This document shows positions 16,760 through 26,600 of a DNA stretch of 64,000 nucleotides, piece by piece. The stretch is from Oxalobacteraceae bacterium (GTDB lineage: Bacteria > Pseudomonadota > Gammaproteobacteria > Burkholderiales > Burkholderiaceae_D). Both the position numbers and the translations under genes were made by a program. Every line of letters starts with the position of its first letter. The first letter of the stretch is position 1. The notes below the pieces were generated by a model. That model worked only from the letters and a program-made list of their open reading frames with translations, did not search any database and was not told where the DNA came from. Location: assembly GCA_021768485.1 (NCBI GenBank), contig JAIZVZ010000006.1:1-64000 (forward strand), given 5' to 3'.

Positions 16760-18397
16760 TCATTTCATTTCGAAGCCGCCCGCCGCCGCTGGCGGCGCGC
16801 TGGCGGTGGCATTGCCGCCCGCCGGCTGGACCGCTGCCGCCTTGCCCTCGAGGCGGCCGTTCAGCATGACGTCGGCCCGGTTCGGATCGGGCACCTTGTC
16901 GGTCGGCAGGCTGATATTGCCCGGTTGCGGACGGACCAAGCGCGGCGTGACGACAAACAGCAATTCGGTTTTGTCCTGCTGGAACTGGGTACTGCGAAAC
17001 AGCGCGCCGAGAATCGGGATTTCGCCGAGCAGCGGCAAGCCGGTGATGCTGGAATTGATATTGTTCTTGATCAGGCCGCCGATGGCGAAGCTCTGGCCGT
17101 CGAACAATTGCACCGTGGTCGCGGCGCGCCGCGTCGTAATCAGCGGCAGGATGGCGACGTTGCTGGTGCCGGAAGACGAGACGCTCACGCCTTCGCGCGA
17201 CAGTTCCGATACCTCGGGCGCGACCCGCAAGTTGATGCGGCCACCGGCCAGCACGGTCGGCGTGAATTTCAGGCCGACGCCGAATTCCTTTTCTTCGAGC
17301 GTGATGCGGGTGGTGCCGCTGGTGGTGTCCTGGCTGACCGGAATGAGCACTTTGCCGCCGGCTAAAAAACTGCCTTCCTGGCCGCTGATCGCCATCACCG
17401 TCGGTTCGGCCAGGATTTTAACGAGGCCGTCATCTTTTTGCGCTTCCAGCGTCAGCTGGTTGCCGTTCGATTTGCTGAGCGTGAAGATGCCGTTGGCGTT
17501 GCCGGTCAGGAAATTCGTCACCAGGGTGCTGGTCCAGCTGCCGCCCGTGCCGCGCAAGGTCAGGCCGAGCTCGAGTTTGTCGAGCAGCGACTTCGACACT
17601 TCGGCAATTTTCACTTCCAACATCACTTGCTGCGGCGCGCTGACGCTGAGCAGGTTGACGATGCGGGCGACGCCGCCGGCGGCATTGGCTGCACTGAGCG
17701 CGGCGGGCGGCTCGACCTGGGCGGCGTTGCCGGGCAGGCCGCTGTAGACCGCGCCCAGCGGCCGGCGCACGAAGGCGCCGGCCAAAGCCATGGCGCGGCC
17801 GGCCGCCTCGGCGTCGCTGACCACGCCGCTGAGCACCAGCGTGTCGGCCGCCGCATGCACCACGATTTGCCGTTCGTCCGGCATCAGTTGCGCGAGCGTG
17901 GTTTGCAGGCCGGCCGGATCGATGCCGACAAAGATATCGAAGATGCGGCAGGTCCCGCTTTTGCCCTGCACAATCATATTGGTGCTGCCGACTTCGAGGC
18001 CGAGCACATACAGCGACTGCGGCGACAGCAGCATGGCCTGGACGACGGCCGGGTTGCCGGTCGAGCGGTTGACGACTGCTTCGGGCAGCTGCAGCAAGGT
18101 CGATTTGCCGGCTGCCAGCGCGATGCGCTCGGGGGCGCTGGCGGCGCCGCTGCATTTAGGACCGGACGCTGTGCGGCCTGCTTCGGCGCGGATGGCGGCC
18201 GGCCGTTTGACCGTCTCGCGCCGGCTGTCGTCGCGTGTGGCGGGAGCGGTCTGCGCCATGACGGCGCCGCCGGCGAGCAGTAATAGCAGCAGCATCCAGG
18301 CGCGCTGGGCCGGCCCGAGGCCCCGGGCCACCGAGTCGCCGCGGCGTCGGAGCGGAGGCGGTGCCAGGCTGGCGAGCGTTTTTTTCGTCGATTTCAT
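16760..18397 (-). CDS. cpaC: Tad pilus outer-membrane secretin CpaC/RcpA
   Basis: The 545-residue protein has a hydrophobic export segment near residues 30-48 (AWMLLLLLLAGGAVMAQ), a pilus-formation N-domain (~95-175; LPEAVVNRSTGNPAVVQAML), a BON-like region and a C-terminal secretin domain (VMLEVKIAEVSKSLLDKLEL; EFGVGLKFTPTV; GLPLLGEIPILGALFRS). It forms the outer-membrane channel for the Flp pilus. cpaB lies upstream and the small lipoprotein gene downstream. Length and domain order agree with the family. Confidence 0.93.
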   Translation of the reverse strand: MKSTKKTLASLAPPPLRRRGDSVARGLGPAQRAWMLLLLLLAGGAVMAQTAPATRDDSRRETVKRPAAIRAEAGRTASGPKCSGAASAPERIALAAGKSTLLQLPEAVVNRSTGNPAVVQAMLLSPQSLYVLGLEVGSTNMIVQGKSGTCRIFDIFVGIDPAGLQTTLAQLMPDERQIVVHAAADTLVLSGVVSDAEAAGRAMALAGAFVRRPLGAVYSGLPGNAAQVEPPAALSAANAAGGVARIVNLLSVSAPQQVMLEVKIAEVSKSLLDKLELGLTLRGTGGSWTSTLVTNFLTGNANGIFTLSKSNGNQLTLEAQKDDGLVKILAEPTVMAISGQEGSFLAGGKVLIPVSQDTTSGTTRITLEEKEFGVGLKFTPTVLAGGRINLRVAPEVSELSREGVSVSSSGTSNVAILPLITTRRAATTVQLFDGQSFAIGGLIKNNINSSITGLPLLGEIPILGALFRSTQFQQDKTELLFVVTPRLVRPQPGNISLPTDKVPDPNRADVMLNGRLEGKAAAVQPAGGNATASAPPAAAGGFEMK

Positions 18398-18423
18398 GGT
18401 CTGTCCGTTTCCTCAATTCCGCA

Positions 18424-19254
18424 TTAAAAACATTCCTGCGATCCGCCCAGGCCGTTGATGACGCCGATACAGGTTTTTTGCGGGCCAGGGGGCAGGGCTG
18501 CCGCCATGCGGCGCACCGTGGCGGCCTTTGGCGGCGCTGCCGGTTTTTCATTGAGCATGCTGAGCTTGGTCGCCCCTTCCGTAATGGCCGGTTGCGGGTC
18601 GACCTGATTGCGTAATGCCAGCGACAGGCTGCCGACGCTGCGCGCGAGATCGAGATTTTCGGCTTGCTCGGGAGTGACTTCGAGCGTGACGGCGTTGACC
18701 ACGCGCGGTTTGGTATCGTCGCGTCCAACCTCCTGGGCCACGGCCAGCACCAGAATCCGCTCGAGCACGATTTTTGATATGTCCGCGCCTTTGTCGGCGG
18801 CGCTGGCGGGGCCGTCTTTTTTCGTATTGACGATGATGTCGACGTAATTGCCGGGCAGCGCAAAGCCTGCCACCCCGATCACGTCGTTGACGCGTACCGT
18901 GATGGCGCGCTTGCCTTCGCTGATCACGGCCGACAGCCCGCCCAAGGTGCCGATCGGTGCCAGCTTGGCTTGCGTATATGGTTCGCCTTTCAGAATGCTG
19001 CTGCGCAGCACCCGGCCGTCGAGTTTTTGCGGATCGGTGAAAGCGCCTTGCGGAATGCTTTCGACCGGCCAGTCGACCAGCTTGACGGCGTCCGGCGTGA
19101 GGCGGTGGCCGAGGCTGACGTCGGTGCCCGCGACTGCAATGCGGCCGGCGCCGCTGGCCGACTGGTCGATCAGCCAGCGCGAAGCGAGGATTACGGCGCT
19201 GACGCCCAGCAGCACGGCGAGCGCCATCATGGTTAGTGCGCGCGGGTTTTTCAT
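18424..19254 (-). CDS. cpaB: Flp pilus assembly protein CpaB/RcpC
   Basis: The 276-residue protein has an N-terminal signal anchor (ALTMMALAVLLGVSAVILAS), an SAF domain (~45-110; DVSLGHRLTPDAVKLVDWP) and the RcpC region (AITVRVNDVIGVAGFALPGN, VDIIVNTKK). CpaB proteins act in the periplasm with the secretin. Its ATG overlaps the stop of the AAA ATPase gene by four bases (ATGA), so the two are translationally coupled. Confidence 0.9.
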   Translation of the reverse strand: MKNPRALTMMALAVLLGVSAVILASRWLIDQSASGAGRIAVAGTDVSLGHRLTPDAVKLVDWPVESIPQGAFTDPQKLDGRVLRSSILKGEPYTQAKLAPIGTLGGLSAVISEGKRAITVRVNDVIGVAGFALPGNYVDIIVNTKKDGPASAADKGADISKIVLERILVLAVAQEVGRDDTKPRVVNAVTLEVTPEQAENLDLARSVGSLSLALRNQVDPQPAITEGATKLSMLNEKPAAPPKAATVRRMAAALPPGPQKTCIGVINGLGGSQECF

Positions 19255-20708
19255 AGCACGCTTTCACGTCTGACGGCGCGCAGCGGGTCGGCGTCGCCAT
19301 CGATGGTCAATGCCATCAGATCGGCATCGCCGCCGCCGGCGAAATAGCTATGCCATGCGCGCTCGAGCGCGGCGGCCGTCATCGCCGGACTCTGGTGCAG
19401 GAAGCGGGCCTGATCGGCGATCAGGGTCAGCAGATCTCGCGGATAGACCGCCAGGCGCGGCCGCCCGCTGCTGCGGTGCAGGTAGCCGACCAGATGGCGG
19501 AAGGCCGTTTCATCGAAGGCGATGCCGAGCGCCGCGCATTGGTCGCGGGTGAGCGTGCGGTACTGGCTTTCGCTGAGCGCGCCGAGTTCGATTTTGTAGA
19601 CCATGCGCCGCATGAAGGTGGCATCGGCCACTTGCGCCGGCTTGCTGCTGGCGGCAAATACCAGCGTTACATCGAATGGCGCGGAAAACTGATAACCGGT
19701 GTGCAGGCTCAGCTGGTCGCAGCCGCGGTCGAGCGGCGCCAGCCAGCGATTGAGCAAGTCGCGCACCGGCGTCTGCTGGCTGCCGAGATCGTCGATGATG
19801 AACAGGCCGTTGTTGGCCTTGCATTGCGGCGGCGCCTGATAATAGCCGAGGCTGGCATCGTGTTGCAGGTTCAGCATGGCCAGCGTCAGTTCGCCGCCGC
19901 CATGCACGACCGGCCGCTGGCACAGCAACCAGCGCTGGTCGCCGCCGCCGCTGTCGCGCAGGTAAGAGGTGTCGGAGGCGGCCGGCGCCGCGCTGGCCGC
20001 CTGCCCGGCCGGCAGCGGCCGGTGCAATAAGGGATCGTAGAGCACGATGATGGCATGGTCGACCAGCACTGCATACGGCAACAGGATAGGGCCGCGCATC
20101 AGGCTGGCCAGCTTGAGCGCCAGCGTCGACTTGCCGCTGCCGGGCGGCCCCGACAGAAATAGCGAACGGCCGCAATTGATGGCGCTGCCGAGCTGGTCGC
20201 GCAGCGTGCTGCTCACGACTAGGCCGGCCAGCGCGCCATCGAGCTCGGCCTCGGTGATGCGATTGAAGCGCACCGATTGCCGCGCCACCATTTCGCGGTA
20301 AGCGTCGAGCGTGACCGGCGCCGGTCCGGTGTAGCGGTTGTGCAGCAGGAAGGCGGCGGCACGCTGGCGGCCGGCCTCGGTCAGCTGGTATTCGATTTCG
20401 AAATAGCGCTCGCCGCGCCGCAGCACCTGCAGCAGCCGTTCATAGACCATAAAGTCGAGCAATTCGATGACCACCGGTGCCGGCAACTTGAGCTTTTGCG
20501 TCAGCATCTCGAGGCTGCTGTTGCCGGCTTCATACATCGTCTTGGCGATCAGTTCGACCAGTACTTGTTGCGGCAGGCGCGTGTCGGCAACCGTGCGCGG
20601 ACTTGGCGGCCATGCCGGCGACGGCTTGCCTGCCGGGATGTGCGGGCCCTCATGGAACTCGGCGGCACGCGCTGCGGTATCGATTAGCTGGTTTGCGATG
20701 GGCGTCAT
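19251..20708 (-). CDS. AAA-type ATPase embedded in the Tad operon
   Basis: The 485-residue protein starts MTPIANQLIDTAARAAEF, supported by AGGAG five bases before the ATG; the longer upstream frame is spacer. Residues ~55-170 look like a helical/winged-helix region. The ATPase core has Walker A SGPPGSGKSTLAL, Walker B GLFIIDDLG, a sensor-like strand (VTLVFAASSKP) and a helical lid (RPRLAVYPRDLLTLIADQ). No signal peptide or membrane helix is seen. It is not one of the named Tad components (TadA and TadZ are present separately), yet it lies between tadV and cpaB and overlaps cpaB. A role as remodelling or regulatory ATPase of the pilus machine is inference. Confidence 0.78.
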   Translation of the reverse strand: MTPIANQLIDTAARAAEFHEGPHIPAGKPSPAWPPSPRTVADTRLPQQVLVELIAKTMYEAGNSSLEMLTQKLKLPAPVVIELLDFMVYERLLQVLRRGERYFEIEYQLTEAGRQRAAAFLLHNRYTGPAPVTLDAYREMVARQSVRFNRITEAELDGALAGLVVSSTLRDQLGSAINCGRSLFLSGPPGSGKSTLALKLASLMRGPILLPYAVLVDHAIIVLYDPLLHRPLPAGQAASAAPAASDTSYLRDSGGGDQRWLLCQRPVVHGGGELTLAMLNLQHDASLGYYQAPPQCKANNGLFIIDDLGSQQTPVRDLLNRWLAPLDRGCDQLSLHTGYQFSAPFDVTLVFAASSKPAQVADATFMRRMVYKIELGALSESQYRTLTRDQCAALGIAFDETAFRHLVGYLHRSSGRPRLAVYPRDLLTLIADQARFLHQSPAMTAAALERAWHSYFAGGGDADLMALTIDGDADPLRAVRRESVL

Positions 20709-20854
20709 GGCATCTCCTGAAAGATACTGCGCTGCATGCGGCGCGGCGGCACACATGTGCGAAAGTTCAGTGTATCTAGCAGGAAAATTGCGTTCTTGAT
20801 TAACAGCAATCACAAATGCAATTGCGAAATTTTGTTTGATGTCGCAGTCCGCAT

Positions 20855-21409
20855 CTACGTCTGCAGAAAGATGCCGAGCATGGTGCCGATCGCAATCGCG
20901 GTTGCATAAGGCAGATTGCCAACGCTGGCATACGGCAGCGTGTGCGGGAAATTTTTCAGGTCGCGATTGTGATTTGTGATTTGCATCAACAAAGCGCGGA
21001 TATTGCACCATGCAATGAACATTTTGCCGTTAATCAGGATAATAATCAGTGCAAGGCAGCCACCGACCAAAAAGGTATTGAGGGCGATATGAAAAGCCAG
21101 TGCCGGGCCGACGAAGGCGCCGACGGCCGCCATCAGTTTGACGTCGCCGGCGGCCATGCCGCGCAAGATATAAAACGGCAGGAATGACAGCAGTCCGGTC
21201 AGCGCGCCGAGCGACCACAGTTGCAAGGCATGTGGCCATGGCGTGGCCAGCAGATGGATAGGCAAGGCCGTGACGATGGCGGCCACGACCAGATTGTTGG
21301 AGATGGTGCGCGATTGTAAATCGCTGATCGCGGCGCAGCAGGCCACCACAATTGCAAGCAGTTCGGCGGCGCTGAAAACCGGTAGCAGATTGAATAAGGG
21401 CGGCAGCAT
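20855..21409 (-). CDS. tadV: Prepilin peptidase TadV/CpaA (A24 family)
   Basis: The 184-residue, largely hydrophobic protein carries the two catalytic aspartate sites of type IV prepilin peptidases: AAISDLQSRTISN and the GxGD-like GMAAGDVKLMAAVG. The short form without the N-methyltransferase zinc domain is typical of CpaA/TadV, which cleaves Flp pilin and pseudopilins at the cytoplasmic membrane. The chosen ATG (MLPPLFNLL) begins just before the first helix; upstream in-frame sequence is not protein-like. It follows the pilin gene. Confidence 0.88.
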   Translation of the reverse strand: MLPPLFNLLPVFSAAELLAIVVACCAAISDLQSRTISNNLVVAAIVTALPIHLLATPWPHALQLWSLGALTGLLSFLPFYILRGMAAGDVKLMAAVGAFVGPALAFHIALNTFLVGGCLALIIILINGKMFIAWCNIRALLMQITNHNRDLKNFPHTLPYASVGNLPYATAIAIGTMLGIFLQT

Positions 21410-21615
21410 GGTCGCAGTGCTTTCCGATGGTGAGGTAATGGCAACGCCGGGTCGACGAACCCGGGGAGGGCAATTGCGCGATAGTTCCGGGGTGGGCCCG
21501 GAAGTATCGCGGACCGTTTCGCTCGCAGGCCGGTGCGCCTGGGCAAGCAAAACGCTCGGTAAAACGCTTAGCTGATTATTTCGCTAATCGTTTCGCCAAT
21601 CGCCTTGCCCGGCGA

Positions 21616-21792
21616 TCAGCTTGTCAGTGCGTTTTTGATCGACGTAAAGGTGCCGTCGAGGGCGGTGGTGACCGTCTTGATGGTGCCGACCAGGGCAACG
21701 GCGATGAGGGCGGCGATCAAACCATATTCGATCGCCGTCACGCCTTGTTCGTCTTGCATGAAACGTTGCGTTCCTGAAAAAATGGATGTCAT
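21616..21792 (-). CDS. flp: Flp/Fap-type major pilin
   Basis: The 58-residue preprotein starts MTSIFSGTQRFMQDEQG and has the Flp cleavage motif, with processing expected between Gly17 and Val18 to give VTAIEY, which holds the conserved Glu-Tyr pair at mature positions 5 and 6. The hydrophobic helix (GLIAALIAVALVG) follows, then a short C-terminal tail. AAGGAG lies six bases before the ATG. It is the first gene of the operon and the probable pilus subunit, cleaved by TadV. Confidence 0.95.
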   Translation of the reverse strand: MTSIFSGTQRFMQDEQGVTAIEYGLIAALIAVALVGTIKTVTTALDGTFTSIKNALTS

Positions 21793-22483
21793 GATGGACT
21801 CCTTCGCAGTGTGATTGACAGATGATTTAGCGCTTGATGCAAGCTCTGATGCAGATCGTCGGCAGCAAGCTGCGCTGGGCTGGCAAGGCGTCCGTGAGGG
21901 CTCGCGGCTGCTCGCCATGCCGCCTTCCGGTATTAGTCATTTGCATCATTAGCTTTACTATAGAGTGTGGAATTTCGCGCCGATTGATGATTCGCAATTG
22001 ATTGCGAGTAACAGCTTTATTTAATGTATTTTTTCTGTCTGTTTCAACATTTCTTGATGGAAATTGAAGCGCGTTAAGCGTTTTTAGTTCACAGCAGAAA
22101 TTAATAATGGCGTAGAGAAATTTTATTGTTGAATTTTGCACACAAATGGTACAAAAGTACTCAGATGTAGTGACAAGCTGTGTATCAACATGCAATTATT
22201 TTATTCGCGGCAGATGGCCTGATGTAACATTGTTCACGCATTTTTTGCGCAGTTGATATACCGCAATAGTTCGGCGCTTGGACAGACAGTTCTTGTCCGC
22301 ACTCATATATATTTCCTAGTGGGAATTTAGTCTTTGTTGATGCCGTCCTGTCTGGCATCGGTGTCGCCGTTTTGTGCGACCTGAAGACCGCGCTAGTCGA
22401 GCGACATGTTTTCTTTTGAATACTTCCCGACGCGACCGTGTAGTGGGCGTCGATAATATTGCTATCGCGCCTGCCATGCTGTC
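21793..22483. other. Intergenic region upstream of the pilus operon and a diguanylate cyclase gene
   Basis: This 691 bp divergent spacer is more AT-rich than its surroundings and should hold the pilus operon promoter. It contains a perfect 6 bp inverted repeat with a 4 bp loop (TCGCAA 21992-21997, TTGCGA 22002-22007), a possible regulator site. I looked for a -24/-12 (sigma-54) promoter near the pilin gene and did not see a convincing one. The minus-strand open frame at 21827-22195 lacks a ribosome-binding site and protein-like composition. Confidence 0.5.
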
Positions 22484-23557
22484 ATGCGCGTCAATCTGGA
22501 CAAAAACTGGACGATGGACCCCCTACTTCGACACATGGTGGACATGACTGGCCACCGCGATCATGCAATGCTCGATTTATCAGTGTTGTCGGCGGTTCAG
22601 GAATTGGCCCATGCCGCGCAGACCCGGGTGTTGACGATCGTGCCCGTACGCGACCAGATATTTATCCGGCCGCGGGCCATCATGACGGTTGAAAAGCCGG
22701 CGCGGCTCGAGGACGGCCTCGACAGCAATCAGCCTGGCGAAGCGATCGCGCAATTTCCCGAGCTCAAAGCCTGCCTCGACAGTCACGAAGAATGCGCCAT
22801 CCACCTCGGCCAGGACCGGACGCTGACGCTGTGGCTGCCGATCTGGCTCAAGGAAAAAGCCCACACCTGCCTGGAAATCGTCAATCCCACGCCATATAAC
22901 GAGCAGACGCAGCAAGTCATTGCCGGCATTGTCGGTGTCTATCGCAATTATCAAAATCTGCTCGATTACAGCGAGCGCGATTCGCTGACCGGTTTATTGA
23001 ATCGCAAGACCTTCGATGACCGCCTGGCCAAGATGTTGTCGGCCAGCACTTCGGGCGACGATGTCGCCTTGCCGGAAACGCAAGAGCGACGCTGCGCCGA
23101 TGAGGTGCAAAAGCAATGGCTGGCGGTGATCGACGTCGATCACTTCAAAAAGGTCAACGACCGCTTCGGCCATCTGTATGGCGACGAAGTGCTGATCCTG
23201 ATCGCCAATTTGATGCAGTCGTCGTTTCGCTCGCAAGACCGGATATTCCGTTTCGGCGGCGAGGAATTCGTCGTGCTGCTGCGCTCGAGCACGCTCGATC
23301 AGGCCCGCAAGATCATCGAGCGCTTTCGCCTCAATGTCGAAAATTATCCTTTCCCGCAGGTCGAGCGCATCACCGTCAGCGTCGGCTTTGTCGACATCAG
23401 CGCGTTCGAATCGCCGGTCGTCATTCTGGGCCACGCCGACCAGGCCCTGTATTACGCCAAAAGCCATGGCCGCAACATGACATGCCACTACGCCGAGCTG
23501 CTCGACGACGGCAATTTGCAGACCACGGAAACGAACGCGACCGTCGAATTCTTCTAG
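22484..23557 (+). CDS. Diguanylate cyclase (GGDEF domain)
   Basis: The 357-residue protein has a soluble N-terminal region of ~165 residues (possibly GAF-like, not assigned) and a GGDEF domain with the active GGEEF signature at 258-262, a metal-binding Asp in VIDVDHFKKVND, and an RxxD inhibitory site (RSQD) five residues before the signature. It should synthesise cyclic-di-GMP with product inhibition. An ATG ten codons downstream (MDPLLRHM) is a possible alternative start. It lies between the pilus promoter region and icmF; a link to pilus control is speculation. Confidence 0.88.
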   Translation: MRVNLDKNWTMDPLLRHMVDMTGHRDHAMLDLSVLSAVQELAHAAQTRVLTIVPVRDQIFIRPRAIMTVEKPARLEDGLDSNQPGEAIAQFPELKACLDSHEECAIHLGQDRTLTLWLPIWLKEKAHTCLEIVNPTPYNEQTQQVIAGIVGVYRNYQNLLDYSERDSLTGLLNRKTFDDRLAKMLSASTSGDDVALPETQERRCADEVQKQWLAVIDVDHFKKVNDRFGHLYGDEVLILIANLMQSSFRSQDRIFRFGGEEFVVLLRSSTLDQARKIIERFRLNVENYPFPQVERITVSVGFVDISAFESPVVILGHADQALYYAKSHGRNMTCHYAELLDDGNLQTTETNATVEFF

Positions 23558-23644
23558 GCTGTCGGCGCCGCTCCTGCCTGCTTGACGTTCGCCTTTGTGC
23601 GAGCTACCGTGTTATCCCGCATCGAGAATCTGCAAAGGATTGCC

Positions 23645-26600
23645 ATGCCCGACACCGCCCAGGATCGCGTCAAGACCGTCAACAAGATTCGCTTCGTGAC
23701 CGCTGCCTCGCTGTTCGACGGCCACGATGCCTCGATCAACATCATGCGCCGCATCCTGCAGGCGTGCGGCGTCGAAGTCATCCACCTCGGACATAACCGC
23801 TCGGCCGACGAGATCGTCAGCTGCGCGCTGCAGGAGGACGTGCAGGGCATCGCGATATCGAGTTACCAGGGCGGCCACCTCGAGTACTTCAAGTACATCA
23901 TCGACCTGCTGCGCGAGCGCGGCGGCGCCCATATCAAGGTGTTCGGCGGCGGCGGCGGCGTCATCGTTGCCGATGAGATCGAGCAACTGCAGGCCTATGG
24001 CGTGGCCCGCATCTTCAGCCCGCAAGATGGGCAGCGCATGGGACTGGTGGGCATGATCGAATCGATGGTCCTGGCTTGCGACATCGATCTGGCGAGCCAC
24101 GCGCCGGCCACGCTGGCGCCGCTGATGAGCGGTCCGATGCCTGCGCGCCAGCGGCCGCTGGCGCAAATGATCACCGCGCTCGAAAACGGCGCCGCCGCCC
24201 CGGCCCTGCAGCGCGAGCTGGCGAGCCGCGCGGCCGGCTTGCGGGTGCCGACGCTGGGCATTACCGGCACCGGCGGCGCCGGCAAATCGTCGCTGACCGA
24301 CGAACTGGTGCGGCGCCTGCGGCTCGATTATGGCGATACGCTCGAAATCGCCGTCATTTCGATCGACCCGTCGCGCCGCAAATCGGGCGGCGCCTTGCTC
24401 GGCGACCGCATCCGCATGAATGCGATCGGCCCCTGGGGCGGGGCTGCCGACTCGCCGGTTTTCATGCGCTCGCTGGCCACGCGCGAAGCCGGCTCGGAAA
24501 TATCGAAGGCGCTGCCACAGGCGATTGCGGCCTGCAAGGTGGCCGGCTTCGATCTGATCATCATCGAAACCTCCGGCATCGGCCAGGGCGATGCCGCCAT
24601 CGTCACCGAGGTCGACTGCAGCATGTATGTGATGACGCCGGAATTTGGCGCCGCTTCGCAACTGGAAAAAATCGACATGCTCGATTTTGCCGATTTTGTC
24701 GCGATCAACAAGTCCGACCGCAAAGGGGCGCTCGACGCCTGGCGCGACGTCGCCAAGCAATACCAGCGCAACCATCAGCTGTGGCAGCTGGCGCTGGCGC
24801 ACATGCCGGTGTACGGCACGCAGGCCTCGCATTTTAACGATGACGGCGTCACGGCGCTGTATTTCGGCTTGCGGCCGGCGCTGCAGGCGCGCGGCCTGAA
24901 GGCCGGCCCCGGAAAACTGGCGCCGGCCGCGTCCGCCGCCGGCGCCGGCCGGCAAGCCATCGTACCGCCCGCGCGCAGCCGTTATCTGGCTGAGATCGCC
25001 GACACCGTGCGCGGTTATCACCGGCAGGTGGCGCGGCAATCGGCGCTGGCGCGCGAACGCCAGCAATTGCAGGAAGCGCAGCGCATGCTGCTGGCATCGA
25101 GCGGCGATGCTGCGGTAGCCGATGCTGTGGCAGCCATCGCTACGGCAGCCGATGCTGATGCGCCCGCGGCTAGCGTGGCCTCCGCCGCGCGCGCCCTCGA
25201 GAGCCTGGCGGCGGCACGCGAACGCCAGCTCGATGCCGCCTGCCTGGCGCTGCTGGCCGGCTGGCCGGCACTGCAGGCGGCCTATGGCGGCGAGCAGCAG
25301 GTGCTCGAGGTGCGCGGGCGGACGATCAGGACCACGCTGTTTCACACCACGCTGTCGGGTTCCCGCGTGCCCAAGGTGGCATTGCCGCGCTACCGCGATC
25401 ACGGCGAGATACTGCGCTACCTGATGCTGGAAAATGTCCCGGGCGCTTTTCCCTATACCGCCGGCGTATTTTCCTTCAAGCGCGAAAATGAGGATCCGAC
25501 CCGCATGTTCGCCGGCGAGGGCGATGCCTTTCGCACCAACCGCCGCTTCAAGCTGGTCTCGGCCGGGATGGCGGCCAAGCGCCTGTCGACCGCCTTCGAC
25601 TCGGTCACGCTGTACGGCGCCGATCCGGCTTTACGGCCCGATATCTACGGCAAGATCGGCAATGCGGGCGTCTCGATCGCGACCCTGGACGACATGCAGG
25701 CGCTCTACGACGGCTTTGATCTGTGCGATCCGGCCACTTCGGTATCGATGACCATCAACGGTCCGGCGCCGGCCATTCTGGCGATGTTCATGAATACCGC
25801 CATCGACCAGCGTCTGCAGCAGTGGCGGCATGAGCACGGGCGCGAGCCGGGCGAGCAGGAGGCGCAGGCGATTCGCAAATGGGTGCTCGAAAACGTGCGC
25901 GGCACGGTGCAGGCCGATATCCTCAAGGAAGACCAGGGACAGAACACCTGCATTTTTTCGACCGAATTTTCGCTGCGGGTGATGGGCGACATCCAGCAGT
26001 ATTTCATCGACCATGCGGTACGCAATTTTTATTCGGTCTCGATCTCCGGCTACCATATCGCCGAGGCCGGCGCCAATCCGATTTCGCAGCTGGCATTCAC
26101 GCTGGCGAACGGCTTTACCTTTGTCGAGGCATATCTGGCGCGCGGCATGCGGATCGACGATTTCGCGGCCAATCTGTCGTTCTTTTTCAGCAATGGCATG
26201 GATCCCGAATACACGGTACTCGGGCGCGTTGCGCGGCGCCTGTGGGCGGTGGCGCTGCGCGAGCGCTACGGTGCGGCCGAACGCAGCCAGAAACTGAAAT
26301 ACCATATCCAGACTTCAGGACGCTCTCTGCATGCGCAGGAAGTCGATTTCAACGATATCCGCACCACCCTGCAAGCGCTGATCGCCATTTACGACAACTG
26401 CAATTCGTTGCATACGAATGCATTTGACGAGGCGATCACGACGCCGACCGACGATTCGGTGCGGCGGGCGCTGGCGATCCAGCTGATCATCAACCGCGAA
26501 TGGGGCCTGGCGAAAAATGAAAACCCGAATCAGGGCGCCTTCATCATCGACGAATTGACCGATCTGGTGGAAGAGGCGGTGCTGCAGGAATTCGAACGCC

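Noticed and set aside
21827-22195. 122-codon minus-strand frame upstream of the pilin gene
   Set aside because: It lies in AT-rich promoter sequence, has no ribosome-binding site and no family resemblance.
23612-25402. 596-codon minus-strand open frame
   Set aside because: It is antisense to icmF and shows a low-complexity, His- and Arg-rich translation.
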